Positions 25,258 through 35,834 of a stretch of DNA of 39,222 nucleotides are shown here, in pieces. The stretch comes from Candidatus Niyogibacteria bacterium RIFCSPLOWO2_12_FULL_41_13 (GTDB taxonomy: Bacteria > Patescibacteriota > Minisyncoccia > 2-12-FULL-41-13), in contig MHMS01000023.1 of the NCBI GenBank assembly GCA_001821615.1, positions 1,183 to 40,404 of the forward strand, given 5' to 3'. The notes beneath the pieces are model-generated. The model saw nothing but the letters and a program-made list of their open reading frames with translations. It searched no databases and had not been told where the DNA came from. The translations under genes were made by a program, and so were the position numbers. Within the stretch, counting starts at the first letter, position 1, and every line of letters starts with the position of its first letter.

Positions 25258-26778
25258 CTATCTCGCGAATTCAACTATGCGATTTTCTCGGATAAGATGG
25301 ACTTTTATTTCCCCGGGGTATTTAAGGTCTTTTTCTATCTGGTCGGCTATTTGGCGGCATAAAATTTTCGCCTGATAGTCGGAAATTTTTTCGGGATTGA
25401 TGAAAATTCTGATTTCGCGGCCGGCTTGCAAAGCGTACGCTTTGTCAACGCCTTCAAAATTCAAGGCGATTTTTTCAAGGTCTTCAAGCCGCCTTAAATA
25501 ATTTTCCAGAGTGTCTCTTCTCGCCCCCGGGCGGCTCGCGGAAATCGCTTCCGCCGTTTGAACGACGATTGATTCCAACGTTTCGTAAGGATAGTCTCCG
25601 TGATGGGCTATCGCGGCTAAAATTATTTTTTTGTCAACGCCGAATTTTTCCAAAATTCTTTTTCCTATTTCAACATGGCTTCCCTGAATCTCGTGGTCCA
25701 TCGCCTTGCCGATGTCGTGAAGCAAAGCCGCTGTTTTTGACACATTGACATCCGCTCCCAATTCCGAGGCAAGCATTCCGGCAAGATGAGCGGCTTCAAT
25801 TGAATGCTGAAGGACATTTTGGCCGTAGCTCGTTCTGAATTTAAGCCGGCCCAAAATATTGAGAAGTTTCGGCTCAAGATTCATTACGCCAACCTCGTAA
25901 GCCGCTTGTTCGCCGGCCTCTTTAACCAATTTTTCTATTTCTAATTGCGCTTTTGAAACCGCTTCTTCAATCCGCACCGGCTGGATTCTTCCGTCCAAAA
26001 TCAGGTTTTCCAGAGCTATTTTCGCGATGTGCCGGCGCAAAGGGTCAAAACTTGAAATGATGATGACGCCGGGAGTGTCGTCCACGATAAGTTCCACTCC
26101 GGCCGCTCTTTCAAGCGCTCTGATGTTTCTTCCTTCTTTGCCGATGATTCTTCCTTTAAGGTCTTCCGAAGGAATGGAAACAGTGGAAGTGGTTATTTCG
26201 GAAGCCGTGGAAGTCGCGAGCCGTTGGATAATTGACAAAATAATTTCCCTGGATTTGTTTTTCAGCTGTTCTTCGCCGTTCATTTCCAGCTTTTGCAGAT
26301 GAGAGAGCAAATCAGTCTGATATTTTTTTTCGGCTTCAATAAAAAGCGCTTTTTTCGCTTCTTCGGCCGAGAGCCCCGAGAGTTTTTCCAATTCTTTCCG
26401 TTTCAATTCCTCGGATTTTTCAAGCTCGGCTTTTTTCGCTTCAATTGTTTCAATCTGCCCCTCTATCCGCTTTTTTTCGTCTTCAATTTTCTGTTTTTGG
26501 TTTTCAATGAGAATTTCTTTTTCCGCGAGCTTTGTTTCAAGCTTCTGAAATCCCAATTTGAGTTCTTTTTCTTCTTTTCTCGCTTCTTCAACTATTTCTT
26601 CGGCCTTTTTTTTGGCTTCTTCAAGCCGTTCTTCGGCTTTTGTCTTGGCGTCAAGCAAAACTTGCTGGGTTTTAAGTTCTAGAGAACTCTTGTCCAGTTT
26701 CGCCTTAGTTTGGCGAAGAAAATAACCAAGAACAATTCCTCCGATTAGAGGAATAATTATCCACAGATCTAAAGTCAT
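25258..26778 (-). CDS. rny: ribonuclease Y
   Basis: N-terminal TM, long coiled coil, KH region GRIIGKEGRNIRALERAAGVELIVDDTP, HD region TAALLHDIGKAMDHEIQGSHVEIG. Confidence 0.96.
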   Translation of the reverse strand: MTLDLWIIIPLIGGIVLGYFLRQTKAKLDKSSLELKTQQVLLDAKTKAEERLEEAKKKAEEIVEEARKEEKELKLGFQKLETKLAEKEILIENQKQKIEDEKKRIEGQIETIEAKKAELEKSEELKRKELEKLSGLSAEEAKKALFIEAEKKYQTDLLSHLQKLEMNGEEQLKNKSREIILSIIQRLATSTASEITTSTVSIPSEDLKGRIIGKEGRNIRALERAAGVELIVDDTPGVIIISSFDPLRRHIAKIALENLILDGRIQPVRIEEAVSKAQLEIEKLVKEAGEQAAYEVGVMNLEPKLLNILGRLKFRTSYGQNVLQHSIEAAHLAGMLASELGADVNVSKTAALLHDIGKAMDHEIQGSHVEIGKRILEKFGVDKKIILAAIAHHGDYPYETLESIVVQTAEAISASRPGARRDTLENYLRRLEDLEKIALNFEGVDKAYALQAGREIRIFINPEKISDYQAKILCRQIADQIEKDLKYPGEIKVHLIRENRIVEFAR

Positions 26779-26892
26779 AGATTTTTGTCAAAAAAATAAA
26801 ATTAATAAACCGCGAAAATTCGACTTTTAAGCGAAACATATTTTAAACATAGCAGATATAATTTTTTATGCAAATTCTGATAAAATCAAACA

Positions 26893-28494
26893 ATGAGCTT
26901 GAAAGAAAAACTTAAAATTCCCTATAAAACGGCGGTTCTGGTCATTCTTGACGGTTTCGGGGTTAATGTTGATTCGCCGCATTCAACCTGGGTTCGCGCA
27001 AAGCGGCCGACTTTTGAGGAGCTTGAAAAATTTTATCCTTTTACGACCTTGCAGGCGTCGGGAATCGCGGTTGGCCTTCCCTGGGGAGAAGAAGGAAATT
27101 CCGAAGTGGGGCATCTTACCATTGGTTCGGGCCAGGCGATTTTTCATCATTTGCCGAGAATCATCAACGCCATTTATAACGGCTCTTTTTTTGAAAACGA
27201 AGCTTTTTTGGCGCTGTCCGAAAAAACAAAACAAGGAGGGAGTTTTCATTTAATGGGATTGTTTTCCTCCGGTTCGGTTCACGCCTATATTGAGCATCTT
27301 TACGCTCTTTTGGATTTTGCCTCCGCGAAAAAAATTCCAAAAGTTTATCTGCATCTTTTTACCGACGGCCGGGACGCGCCGCCCCTTGAAGCGGCAAAAT
27401 TCCTTTCTCAATTTCAATTAAGGATTCAAGAAAAGCATCCCGAAGCGAAAATCGCTTCGCTTGTCGGAAGGCATTTTGCGATGGACAGGGACGACAATTG
27501 GGACCGCATTCAAAAAACTTATGAATTGCTGGTTTCGGGACAAGGCAACGGCTTTAACGATCCGGTTTCTTATATTGAGAGTCAATATAAGAAGGGGATT
27601 GCCGACGAATTCATTGAGCCGGCGTTTTTAACCGGAGAAGACGGAAAGCCGTTGGGCCGGATTCAAAACGGAGACAGCGTTATTTTTTTTAATTATCGCG
27701 AAGACAGCGCGAGAGAACTCGCAAGGGCGTTTGTCGCGGAGGATTTTGAAAAATTTCAGAGGGAAAAACTTGATTTGCTTTTTACGACAATGACCGAATA
27801 CGAACAGGATTTGCCTTCGCTTGTCGCCTTTCCGCCGCTTAAAATAGAAAATCCTCTGGCTAAGGTTATTTCAGAGGCGGGCTTAAAACAACTTCACATC
27901 GCCGAGACGGAGAAATACGCCCACATCACTTATTTTTTTAACGGAGGGAGGGAAAAATCTTTTGAAGGCGAGGAGAGAATTTTGGTCGCTTCGCCCCGCG
28001 CCGTTCATTTTGAAAAAAAGCCGGAAATGTCCGGTTTTGAAATAACGGAAAGAGTCATTGAAGCCCTGGATAAAAATTACGGCTTTATTCTCGTGAATTT
28101 CGCGAACGGGGACATGGTGGGACACACCGGCGACTCGGACGCGACGATTAAAGCGATAGAATTTCTTGATTTGTTTGTCGCCAAAATCAAAGAGAAAGTT
28201 TTTGAAAAAAATTCCGTTCTGCTCGTAACGGCCGACCACGGCAACGCCGAAGAAAAAATTTACGCGGCAAGCGGCCGGCCGAGAACAAAGCACACTATGA
28301 ATCCAGTTCCTTTTTATTTCGCGGCAAAAGAAATCAAAAGAGATATCCCTCTCAATCAAGAAGCAATCAAAGAAAAGTACCGCAAAGTTGAAGGAATAAT
28401 AACCGATGTCGCGCCGGCAGTCCTTGAATTGCTGGGGCTCAAAAAGCCGAACGAAATGAACGGGATTTCAATTTTGGATAAATTTGACGTATAA
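26893..28494 (+). CDS. gpmI: 2,3-bisphosphoglycerate-independent phosphoglycerate mutase
   Basis: VLVILDGFGVN, GNSEVGHLTIGSGQ, FTDGRDAPP, GRHFAMDRDDNWDRI, VTADHGNAEE, TKHTMNPVPF. Confidence 0.96.
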   Translation: MSLKEKLKIPYKTAVLVILDGFGVNVDSPHSTWVRAKRPTFEELEKFYPFTTLQASGIAVGLPWGEEGNSEVGHLTIGSGQAIFHHLPRIINAIYNGSFFENEAFLALSEKTKQGGSFHLMGLFSSGSVHAYIEHLYALLDFASAKKIPKVYLHLFTDGRDAPPLEAAKFLSQFQLRIQEKHPEAKIASLVGRHFAMDRDDNWDRIQKTYELLVSGQGNGFNDPVSYIESQYKKGIADEFIEPAFLTGEDGKPLGRIQNGDSVIFFNYREDSARELARAFVAEDFEKFQREKLDLLFTTMTEYEQDLPSLVAFPPLKIENPLAKVISEAGLKQLHIAETEKYAHITYFFNGGREKSFEGEERILVASPRAVHFEKKPEMSGFEITERVIEALDKNYGFILVNFANGDMVGHTGDSDATIKAIEFLDLFVAKIKEKVFEKNSVLLVTADHGNAEEKIYAASGRPRTKHTMNPVPFYFAAKEIKRDIPLNQEAIKEKYRKVEGIITDVAPAVLELLGLKKPNEMNGISILDKFDV

Positions 28495-28522
28495 TTTTAT
28501 AATAAACTTAATCTATGCTAAA

Positions 28523-29542
28523 ATGGAAAATATAGAAGGTTTAGAAAAAAAACACGGTGGACCCGATCGAATAATTGGGGTCGATAATAAAATTGAGGCC
28601 TATTTGAAGTTGGTAGAAGCAGAAAAAGTATTAAAGAATCAAGAACTAACAGTATTTGAAAGAGAAAAAACTCCCGAAGAGATGGAGATTATATATGAGG
28701 TCTTTGAAAGACTCCCCGATTTTATAAGGGAGTATGGTGCCGACCAAAAGAGGTTCATATCCTCAAAGCAGGTTCATATTTTAGATGAGACAAGTCCACA
28801 TACTAAAGGAATTCGTTCTTTCTTAGAAAGAGATACTCCTGGAAGATACTCGCCTTCAAGTGGGCGAATTGAAATATTACCCGAGGGATTAAGTTATGTG
28901 CGTCTGGCACATGTATTAGTCCATGAACTTATGCACGTCAACTCTTTTTTCAGTATTACTTCCAAAAAAGATGGTGAAGGAACAGAACAAAGTCTTCGTG
29001 CTTCTTTTCGAAGATTTGGTGTATCTGTTAACGAGAAAGGCAAAACGGAAGAATCATTATTTAATTTTATCAACGAAGCCGTGACAGAAGAATTAACGAA
29101 AAGATTTTGTGAAAAATATTTTCAAGATATAAGACTTTTAAGAGATAGTTTTATCGCCCTAAAAGATAAAAAAAAACAAGTGGAGTTTCTGGATTCTCCA
29201 ACGTTTTCTGTTCTGGGCGAACTACTTGATCCGCAATCATTGTATTCTTACACAAATGAAAGAGCTGGTTTTGCTTCTTTAGTGGAATTATTATATGAGA
29301 AAAATAAAAACGAATTTGATTCATATGAAGACGTATTTAAATTATTTTCTCAAGCGATGTTTAAAGGCCATTTATTGCCAATAGCAAGACTTATTGAGAA
29401 AACTTTCGGCAAGGGAAGTTTTAGAACAATCGGGCAAAAAACAAAAGATGAATCGCCAAGTGTTGTAGATACCCTTTCTAGTTTATATGCTGATTCCAGT
29501 CCAGAACCAAAAGATAAATCAAAACAAGAGAAGCCAGTTTAG
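28523..29542 (+). CDS. putative HExxH-type metalloprotease-like protein
   Basis: Track ORF 28484..29542; likely start at MENIEGLEKK; LAHVLVHELMHVNSFF motif. Confidence 0.6.
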   Translation: MENIEGLEKKHGGPDRIIGVDNKIEAYLKLVEAEKVLKNQELTVFEREKTPEEMEIIYEVFERLPDFIREYGADQKRFISSKQVHILDETSPHTKGIRSFLERDTPGRYSPSSGRIEILPEGLSYVRLAHVLVHELMHVNSFFSITSKKDGEGTEQSLRASFRRFGVSVNEKGKTEESLFNFINEAVTEELTKRFCEKYFQDIRLLRDSFIALKDKKKQVEFLDSPTFSVLGELLDPQSLYSYTNERAGFASLVELLYEKNKNEFDSYEDVFKLFSQAMFKGHLLPIARLIEKTFGKGSFRTIGQKTKDESPSVVDTLSSLYADSSPEPKDKSKQEKPV

Positions 29543-29592
29543 TTTTAAATTTTGTACTAAAATCGACTTGTTAATAATATTTTATAGATTCC

Positions 29593-30543
29593 ATGGGTTC
29601 CATCAAAAATTTTTTCCAGCAATTGAATGTCGCGGCTGAATGCCGAAAATATGATTCTCCGCTTCTTGCCTGTCCTCAATTTCTTTTCATTTTAATGGGG
29701 GTTGTCATCATCGCGAGCATTATCGCCGTTCATTTGGCGGCGAGCCGTTTTGCCGAACCGGAAATATCGGCTTTGATTGTTTTGTTCGTGGCCGCGTTTC
29801 TTTTAATTGTGGGAAAAGTCATTGTCGGCTCTTTTGAGCGGCTGGTCGAGGTTTCCAAGGCAAAATCAAATTTTATCGCCATAATTTCCCATCAGCTTCG
29901 CGAACCTCTTTCGGCGATAAAATGGCAGACGGAATTGTTGCTTTCCGGCGATTTCAGCGGCGAGAAAGGAAAAACCGGGATTGAAAGAATCGGGGACCAG
30001 AATCAGAAAATGCTGAATTTAATCAATAATTTTATCATCGCTTATCAGATTGAAGATAATACGATACGGTTGGAAAAAAAACATTTTTCTCTTCAAGATT
30101 TGACTCGGGATGTTTTGGCAAAAATTAGCCCTGAAACAGCCTCCGCCGACATTAAAATTAATTTTTTCGCCCAAGAAGGATTGCTTCCAGTTTTTGCCGA
30201 CCAGAAAAAAATTCAAACCGTTGTTGAGCACTTGACAAGCAACAGCGTTAATTACAGTTCTCCGGGAACGGCAGTTAATATTTATTTGAAAAAAGAAGGA
30301 AATTTTATCGGCTGGTCAATCAGCGATTCCGGCTCGGGCGTTCCCGAAACAGAAGCTAAGGAGATTTTTAAAAAATTTTTTCGTTCAAGCAATGTTTTCC
30401 TTTATCAAAAAGGAGGGCTGGGTCTTGGATTATATTTGGCGAAAAAACTGGTTGAACTTAACGGCGGCAGAATCGGTTTTAGTTCAATTGAAGGCAAGGG
30501 TTCAACCTTTTGGTTTATTTTGCCGACTTCCCAAACTAAATAA
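29593..30543 (+). CDS. membrane sensor histidine kinase
   Basis: Two TMs; FIAIISHQLREPLSAIKWQTELLL; SISDSGSGVPETEAKEIFKKFFRS; GGLGLGLYLAKKLVELNGGRI. Confidence 0.93.
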   Translation: MGSIKNFFQQLNVAAECRKYDSPLLACPQFLFILMGVVIIASIIAVHLAASRFAEPEISALIVLFVAAFLLIVGKVIVGSFERLVEVSKAKSNFIAIISHQLREPLSAIKWQTELLLSGDFSGEKGKTGIERIGDQNQKMLNLINNFIIAYQIEDNTIRLEKKHFSLQDLTRDVLAKISPETASADIKINFFAQEGLLPVFADQKKIQTVVEHLTSNSVNYSSPGTAVNIYLKKEGNFIGWSISDSGSGVPETEAKEIFKKFFRSSNVFLYQKGGLGLGLYLAKKLVELNGGRIGFSSIEGKGSTFWFILPTSQTK

Positions 30544-30548
30544 CAAAT

Positions 30549-30938
30549 ATGGACAAAATAACGAATCAAAATAAAAAAAACATAGTCATCATTGAAGACG
30601 ACCCGGAGCTTCAAAAATCTTTATTTGCGGCTTTATCCGTTGATTTTAATGTTTTTCAAGCTCATGAAGGAGAAGGAGGGCTTAGGGCTGTTTTTGATTT
30701 AAAGCCCGACCTTATCGTTTTGGATTTGATTTTGCCGAAAAAAAGCGGTTTTGAAGTGTTGGAAGAAATAAAAGGAAAACAAGAGTTCAAGGAGATTCCG
30801 GTTATTGTTTTAAGCAATCTTGAAGGCAGGGCGGAAATTAATCGGGTAATGGCGCTGGGCGCGAAGGCCTATTTGATAAAGGCTTATTACGATTTGGCGG
30901 AAGTGGTGAAAATAATAAAAAAAGAGTTTGATAAATAG
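30549..30938 (+). CDS. response regulator (stand-alone receiver domain)
   Basis: KNIVIIEDDPELQKSLFAAL, DLIVLDLILPKKSGFEVL, IPVIVLSNLEG, KAYLIKAYYD. Confidence 0.93.
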   Translation: MDKITNQNKKNIVIIEDDPELQKSLFAALSVDFNVFQAHEGEGGLRAVFDLKPDLIVLDLILPKKSGFEVLEEIKGKQEFKEIPVIVLSNLEGRAEINRVMALGAKAYLIKAYYDLAEVVKIIKKEFDK

Positions 30939-30952
30939 TTTTTATCGCCAGA

Positions 30953-32707
30953 ATGATTATCGCAGCCGAACAACTTAAAGCGTTTTTGCTGGATTCCGGC
31001 TTGGTTTTAAAAAGCGACATTGAAGACGGCGAAAACAAAGCGCAAAAAGAGAACAAGGATCTGGGAACGGTTTTAGTTGAGGAGGGAAAATTAAGCAAAG
31101 ACGACCTTATTCATCTTCAGGGCTATATTTTGGGAATGCCTTTTGTCAATTTGATTGAAGAAAAGATTCCGAAAGAAATTCTTGAGATTGTTCCGGAACC
31201 AATCGCCAAATCCCACAACATCGTCGCCTACGGAAAAAACGGCGATGTTTTAGAAGTGGCGATGCTGAACCCTCAAGACCTGGAGGCGATTGAATTCATT
31301 AAAAAGAAAACTAATTTTAAAATTCTCGCCCGCTTGACCGATTTGGCTTCAATGAAGTATGTTTTGAGCCAATATCAAAAAGGGCTCGCGGCGGAATTTA
31401 AGGAAATCATCGGCAGGGAAGCGAGCGGTTTCCAGCCGATTAAAATTGAAGGAGAAAAAGAAATTCCCGAGGAAGATTTGAAAAAAGCGGCTCAAGATTT
31501 GCCCGTTGTTAAAATCGTTGATACTTTGATTCGTCACGCCATTTTGCAGCGCGCTTCCGACATTCACATTGAGCCGATGGAAAACGAAGTTTTGGCAAGG
31601 TACAGAATTGACGGAATTTTGCGCGACGCGATGGTTTTGCCTAAAAAAATTTCTTCAAGCGTTGTCGCCAGAATTAAAGTTTTGTCAAATTTGCGGCTTG
31701 ACGAGCGCAGATTGCCCCAGGACGGGAGGTTTAAAATTGAAACTCCGGAAGAAAAAGTTTCTTTCCGGGTTTCAATCTTGCCGACATATTACGGCGAAAA
31801 AGTGGTTTTGCGGCTTTTAGTGGAAAGCGCCAAGGGCTTTACTTTGGAATCGCTCGGCTTCAGCAATGACAATATAGACAAGCTTCACAAAGCAATCAGA
31901 AAGCCGGTGGGAATGGTTTTAGCCACCGGTCCGACAGGTTCCGGGAAAACAACCACTCTTTACACTGTTTTGGATATTTTAAACACTCCGGAAGTTAACA
32001 TCTCCACGATTGAAGACCCGATAGAATATCAGATTCCGAGAATAAACCAAACGCAGGTTAAACCGGATATCGGCTATACTTTCGCGAACGGTCTCCGCTC
32101 TTTATTGCGTCAAGACCCCAATGTTATTATGGTGGGCGAGATACGAGACAATGAAACCGCTTCTTTGGCGGTTAACGCCTCTCTTACCGGGCATCTTGTT
32201 CTTTCAACCTTGCACACTAATTCAGCCGCCGGCGCTATTCCCCGTCTGATTGATATGAAAGTTGAGCCGTTTTTAATCGCTTCAACCCTGGAAGTCATAA
32301 TTGCCCAACGTTTAGTCCGGAAATTGTGCAAAAACGCCAAATCTTACAAGCCTCCAAAAAGGCAAATTGACGACTTGTCAAAAGAAATTAATTTGGAAAA
32401 AGTTTTAGAGACCCTGCGAAAAGAAAGGATTATAAAACCAGAACAAAAAATTGAAGATGTTGAATTTTTTGAGCCCCAGCCGTCAGGCGATTGTCCCGAT
32501 GGTTACAGCGACCGGGTCGGCATTCACGAAGTGTTGGAAGTGACGCAGAGCGTTAAAAATCTCATTATCAATCGCGCTTCGGCCGAAGAAATTGAGCGCC
32601 GGGCGAAGAGCGAAGGAATGCTGACGATGTTTGAAGACGGGTTTGTCAAAGCCGCCAAAGGCATTACTTCGCTTGAAGAAGTGTTGAGGGTGACGAAGAT
32701 TGAATAA
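30953..32707 (+). CDS. pilB: type IV pilus assembly ATPase PilB/GspE
   Basis: RASDIHIEP, GPTGSGKTTTLYTVLDILN, TIEDPIEYQIPRINQTQV, LLRQDPNVIMVGEIRD, STLHTNSAAGAIPRLIDM. Confidence 0.96.
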   Translation: MIIAAEQLKAFLLDSGLVLKSDIEDGENKAQKENKDLGTVLVEEGKLSKDDLIHLQGYILGMPFVNLIEEKIPKEILEIVPEPIAKSHNIVAYGKNGDVLEVAMLNPQDLEAIEFIKKKTNFKILARLTDLASMKYVLSQYQKGLAAEFKEIIGREASGFQPIKIEGEKEIPEEDLKKAAQDLPVVKIVDTLIRHAILQRASDIHIEPMENEVLARYRIDGILRDAMVLPKKISSSVVARIKVLSNLRLDERRLPQDGRFKIETPEEKVSFRVSILPTYYGEKVVLRLLVESAKGFTLESLGFSNDNIDKLHKAIRKPVGMVLATGPTGSGKTTTLYTVLDILNTPEVNISTIEDPIEYQIPRINQTQVKPDIGYTFANGLRSLLRQDPNVIMVGEIRDNETASLAVNASLTGHLVLSTLHTNSAAGAIPRLIDMKVEPFLIASTLEVIIAQRLVRKLCKNAKSYKPPKRQIDDLSKEINLEKVLETLRKERIIKPEQKIEDVEFFEPQPSGDCPDGYSDRVGIHEVLEVTQSVKNLIINRASAEEIERRAKSEGMLTMFEDGFVKAAKGITSLEEVLRVTKIE

Positions 32708-32725
32708 AATTGGTATTATTAAATA

Positions 32726-33943
32726 ATGGCCGTATTCAAATACAAGGCGAAAAAATTAAACGGAGAAGAGACGGAAGGAGAAGAAGAATTTTCAAGTCCG
32801 GAAGAGCTCGCGAAAGTTCTCGGAGAGCGGGGCTATATTCTGACATTTTTTAAAAAGAAAGAGCGGGAACAAAAGACGGATTTTTCCATTTTTTCTTTTT
32901 TTCAAGGAGTTTCAGCCAAGGATAAAATGAATTTTGCCAAAAATCTGGGAGCGATGGTCGGTTCGGGGATTTCTTTGGTTAAAGGGCTTGAAATTTTGGA
33001 TAATCAGACCGCGAGCAAAAAATTCAAGAAAATCCTGCAAGGATTGAAAGAAACGATTTTGCGGGGAAAATCGCTTTCTGAAGCGATGGAAGAACATCCC
33101 AATGTTTTTTCTTCCCTTTTCCGGGCGATGGTTAAAGCCGGCGAGGCCTCGGGCAAACTTGAAGAATCTTTAAAGCTCGTTGCTTTGCAATTGGAGCAGG
33201 ATTACGAACTCAAAAGAAAAATAAAAGGAGCGATGATTTATCCGGCGGTTATTCTTTTGGCGATGTTGGGAGTGGCGATTTTTATGTTGATTTATGTCGT
33301 GCCGACTTTAACCAGCACTTTCGGAGAGCTTAGTATCGCGCTTCCGCCGACCACTCTTTTCATTATTAATCTTTCAAATTTTATTCTTCATCAGACAGTT
33401 GTCGCTTTTTTGGGCGCCTTTGTTTCGGTTTTCCTGATTTGGTTTTATTTTTTCAAGAGCGGCGCGGGGCAGAGAACAATGGCGAGAATTTTTTTGAAGT
33501 TTCCGGTTATTTCAACCATTGTCAAGGAAATAAACGCGGCGAGAACAAGCCGGACATTGAGTTCATTAATCAGTTCGGGCGTAAATACGCTTGACGCGCT
33601 TAAAATAACCGAAGATGTTTTGCAAAATCATTTTTATAAAAATGTTCTTCGGGAAGCGGGAGAAGAAATTCAAAAAGGAAAACCGATTTCCTCGGTTTTT
33701 ATCCGCCACGACGACATTTACCCCCGGATTATGGGAGAAATGATGGCGGTCGGCGAGGAAACCGGCAAAGTTTCGGAAATGCTTTTGAATGTCGCCGTAT
33801 TTTACGAGGGAGAAGTTTCGGAGAAAACAAAAAATTTATCTTCCATTATTGAGCCGGTTTTGATGATTGTCATCGGCGTGGCCGTGGGCTTTTTTGCCGT
33901 TTCAATGATTCAGCCGATGTACAGTATGGTCGGGGCTTTATAA
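32726..33943 (+). CDS. pilC: type IV pilus inner-membrane platform protein PilC/GspF
   Basis: MAVFKYKAKKLNGEETEGEEEFSS..., two GspF repeats (MVGSGISLVKGLEIL / LISSGVNTLDALKI), GEETGKVSEML. Confidence 0.95.
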   Translation: MAVFKYKAKKLNGEETEGEEEFSSPEELAKVLGERGYILTFFKKKEREQKTDFSIFSFFQGVSAKDKMNFAKNLGAMVGSGISLVKGLEILDNQTASKKFKKILQGLKETILRGKSLSEAMEEHPNVFSSLFRAMVKAGEASGKLEESLKLVALQLEQDYELKRKIKGAMIYPAVILLAMLGVAIFMLIYVVPTLTSTFGELSIALPPTTLFIINLSNFILHQTVVAFLGAFVSVFLIWFYFFKSGAGQRTMARIFLKFPVISTIVKEINAARTSRTLSSLISSGVNTLDALKITEDVLQNHFYKNVLREAGEEIQKGKPISSVFIRHDDIYPRIMGEMMAVGEETGKVSEMLLNVAVFYEGEVSEKTKNLSSIIEPVLMIVIGVAVGFFAVSMIQPMYSMVGAL

Positions 33944-33945
33944 AA

Positions 33946-34085
33946 AATCTCAATCTTAAAATCCAAATGTCAAATAAAATCTCAAATCCAAAATCACTCA
34001 AATATGATTTGATAGAACGAACCAAGAAAAAACAGAGAATAATTTGGGATTTATGATTTGGGATTTTATTAGAAATTTGAAATTG
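33946..34085. repeat. inverted heptamer-type tracts (aatccaa / tttggga) overlapping the start of the pilin-like ORF
   Basis: aatctca..aatccaa..atgtcaa..aatctca aatccaa aatcact versus tttggga tttatga tttggga tttta..ggggtttgagatttt. Confidence 0.7.
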
Positions 34086-35834
34086 GGGTTTGAGATTTTC
34101 ACCAAGGGCTTTTCTCTTATTGAAACAATTATTGGCGTTGCTTTGCTTTTAGTCGCTTTTCTGGGCATTTTTGGAGCTTATCAATTGGGATTGAAAGTAA
34201 TCGGGCAATCAAAAGCGAGAATTATCGCCATTGCTTTGGCAAACCAAAAAATTGAATCGGCGAGAAACCTTTCTTACGAGAATATTGGAACGGTTGGCGG
34301 AATTCCGCCGGGCGCGATTCTTGAAACGGAAATAATCGTCCGCAATAACATAACTTTTACGGTCAAAACCGCGGTTATTTATATTGACGATTCTTTTGAC
34401 GGCTTGGTTCCGGCAGACGCCCTGCCGAATGATTATAAAAGAGCGAAAGTTAAAGTTTCGTGGGGAGGATTATTCGGAGGAGATGTTGTTTTAATCACCG
34501 ACATAACGCCAAAAGGACTGGAAACAACCGTTGGCGGAGGGAATCTTTTAATAACGGTTTTTAACGCCTCGGGTTTGGCGGTGCCCCAAGCCGACATTCA
34601 TCTTGTTAATTCCTCCACCACTCCGCCCATTGATGTCAATTATCAGACCAATAACGAAGGCAAATATTTGGTTGCCGGCGCTCCGGCAGATGTCGCGAAT
34701 TATAAAATTATTGTTTCAAAATCCGGCTATAGTTCCGCTCGGACTTACGGAACCGAAGAAATCGCCAATCCCCAAAAACCCCATGCCACGGTTATTGAAG
34801 GAGAATTGACTCAAACAAGCTTTTCCATTGATAGATTGAGCAGTTTTTCAATTAACACTCTTTCTCAATTCGGGCTGGAAAGTTTTTCAGATTCTTTTGC
34901 CGACCAGAGCAAAATTTCCGAAGGAAGCAATATCGCGGTAATCGGCGGAAAAGCGATTTTAGCGACAACCACCGGCGGTTATCTTCCTTCCGGATACGCG
35001 GTTTCAACGCCGATTCAGCCGTCTGATTTAATGAGTTGGGACAAATTTTCGTGGAACGACGACGAACCGCAAAACACCGAAATAAAGCACCAGATTTTTT
35101 ACGCCACAACCACTGATTGGTATTTGATTCCGAACAGCGATTTGCCGGGAAATTCGTCCGGCTTTGCTTCTTCGCCGGTTGATTTGTCTTCACTGGCGAC
35201 AACCACTTATTCAAATTTGAAGTTAAAAGGAATTTTTTCAACAAACGACGCGTCTTCCACTCCGGAATTATACGATTGGCAGGCGTCATGGAGAACGGTT
35301 ACCCCGGCGCCAATCGGCGATATTCAATTTCATCTTCAGGGAAACAAAATCATCGGCAACGACATTGACGACCAGCCGGTTTATAAGTATTCGCAAAATC
35401 ATACTACCGATAGCTCCGGCAATCTCACTCTTTCAAATATGGAATGGGACGCGTATAATTTTACCATTGACAGAGTTTTGACCGGACTCAATCTTGTTGG
35501 CATTGACCCGTCGCCGCAGCCGGTTAATCTTTTGCCGAACGCGAACCAAGTTGTAAAACTTTATTTGTCGGCCGAGAACAGTTTGCTCGCAAAGGTCAAA
35601 GACATTGAGACCAGCGGGCCGATTTTCAGCGCCAGCGTTAGATTGCGCAACGCGGGTCTTGGCTATGACACCACTCAATATAGCGACCAAAAAGGGGAGA
35701 CGATTTTTATTCCTCTTCAATCCGGTTCTTACGATTATGAAGTTCAAGCTGGCGGCTACCAAAACGCCGCCGGAAGCGTTCCCGTTTCAGCGGACAGTTC
35801 AATAATAATTTATTTGACACCGGGAGAAATATGA
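34044..35834 (+). CDS. prepilin-like protein with N-methylation signal and repeated carboxypeptidase-regulatory-like domains
   Basis: KGFSLIETIIGVALLLVAFLGIFGAYQLGL; Gly/Thr-rich C-terminal region. Confidence 0.85.
   Translation: MGFMIWDFIRNLKLGFEIFTKGFSLIETIIGVALLLVAFLGIFGAYQLGLKVIGQSKARIIAIALANQKIESARNLSYENIGTVGGIPPGAILETEIIVRNNITFTVKTAVIYIDDSFDGLVPADALPNDYKRAKVKVSWGGLFGGDVVLITDITPKGLETTVGGGNLLITVFNASGLAVPQADIHLVNSSTTPPIDVNYQTNNEGKYLVAGAPADVANYKIIVSKSGYSSARTYGTEEIANPQKPHATVIEGELTQTSFSIDRLSSFSINTLSQFGLESFSDSFADQSKISEGSNIAVIGGKAILATTTGGYLPSGYAVSTPIQPSDLMSWDKFSWNDDEPQNTEIKHQIFYATTTDWYLIPNSDLPGNSSGFASSPVDLSSLATTTYSNLKLKGIFSTNDASSTPELYDWQASWRTVTPAPIGDIQFHLQGNKIIGNDIDDQPVYKYSQNHTTDSSGNLTLSNMEWDAYNFTIDRVLTGLNLVGIDPSPQPVNLLPNANQVVKLYLSAENSLLAKVKDIETSGPIFSASVRLRNAGLGYDTTQYSDQKGETIFIPLQSGSYDYEVQAGGYQNAAGSVPVSADSSIIIYLTPGEI

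Noticed and set aside
26293-26682. Phe-rich 129-aa plus-strand ORF
   Set aside because: Antisense shadow of the RNase Y coiled-coil region; composition is a mirror of Lys/Glu codons
34852-35289. 145-aa minus-strand ORF
   Set aside because: Antisense to a well-supported pilin-like gene; composition looks like shadow coding
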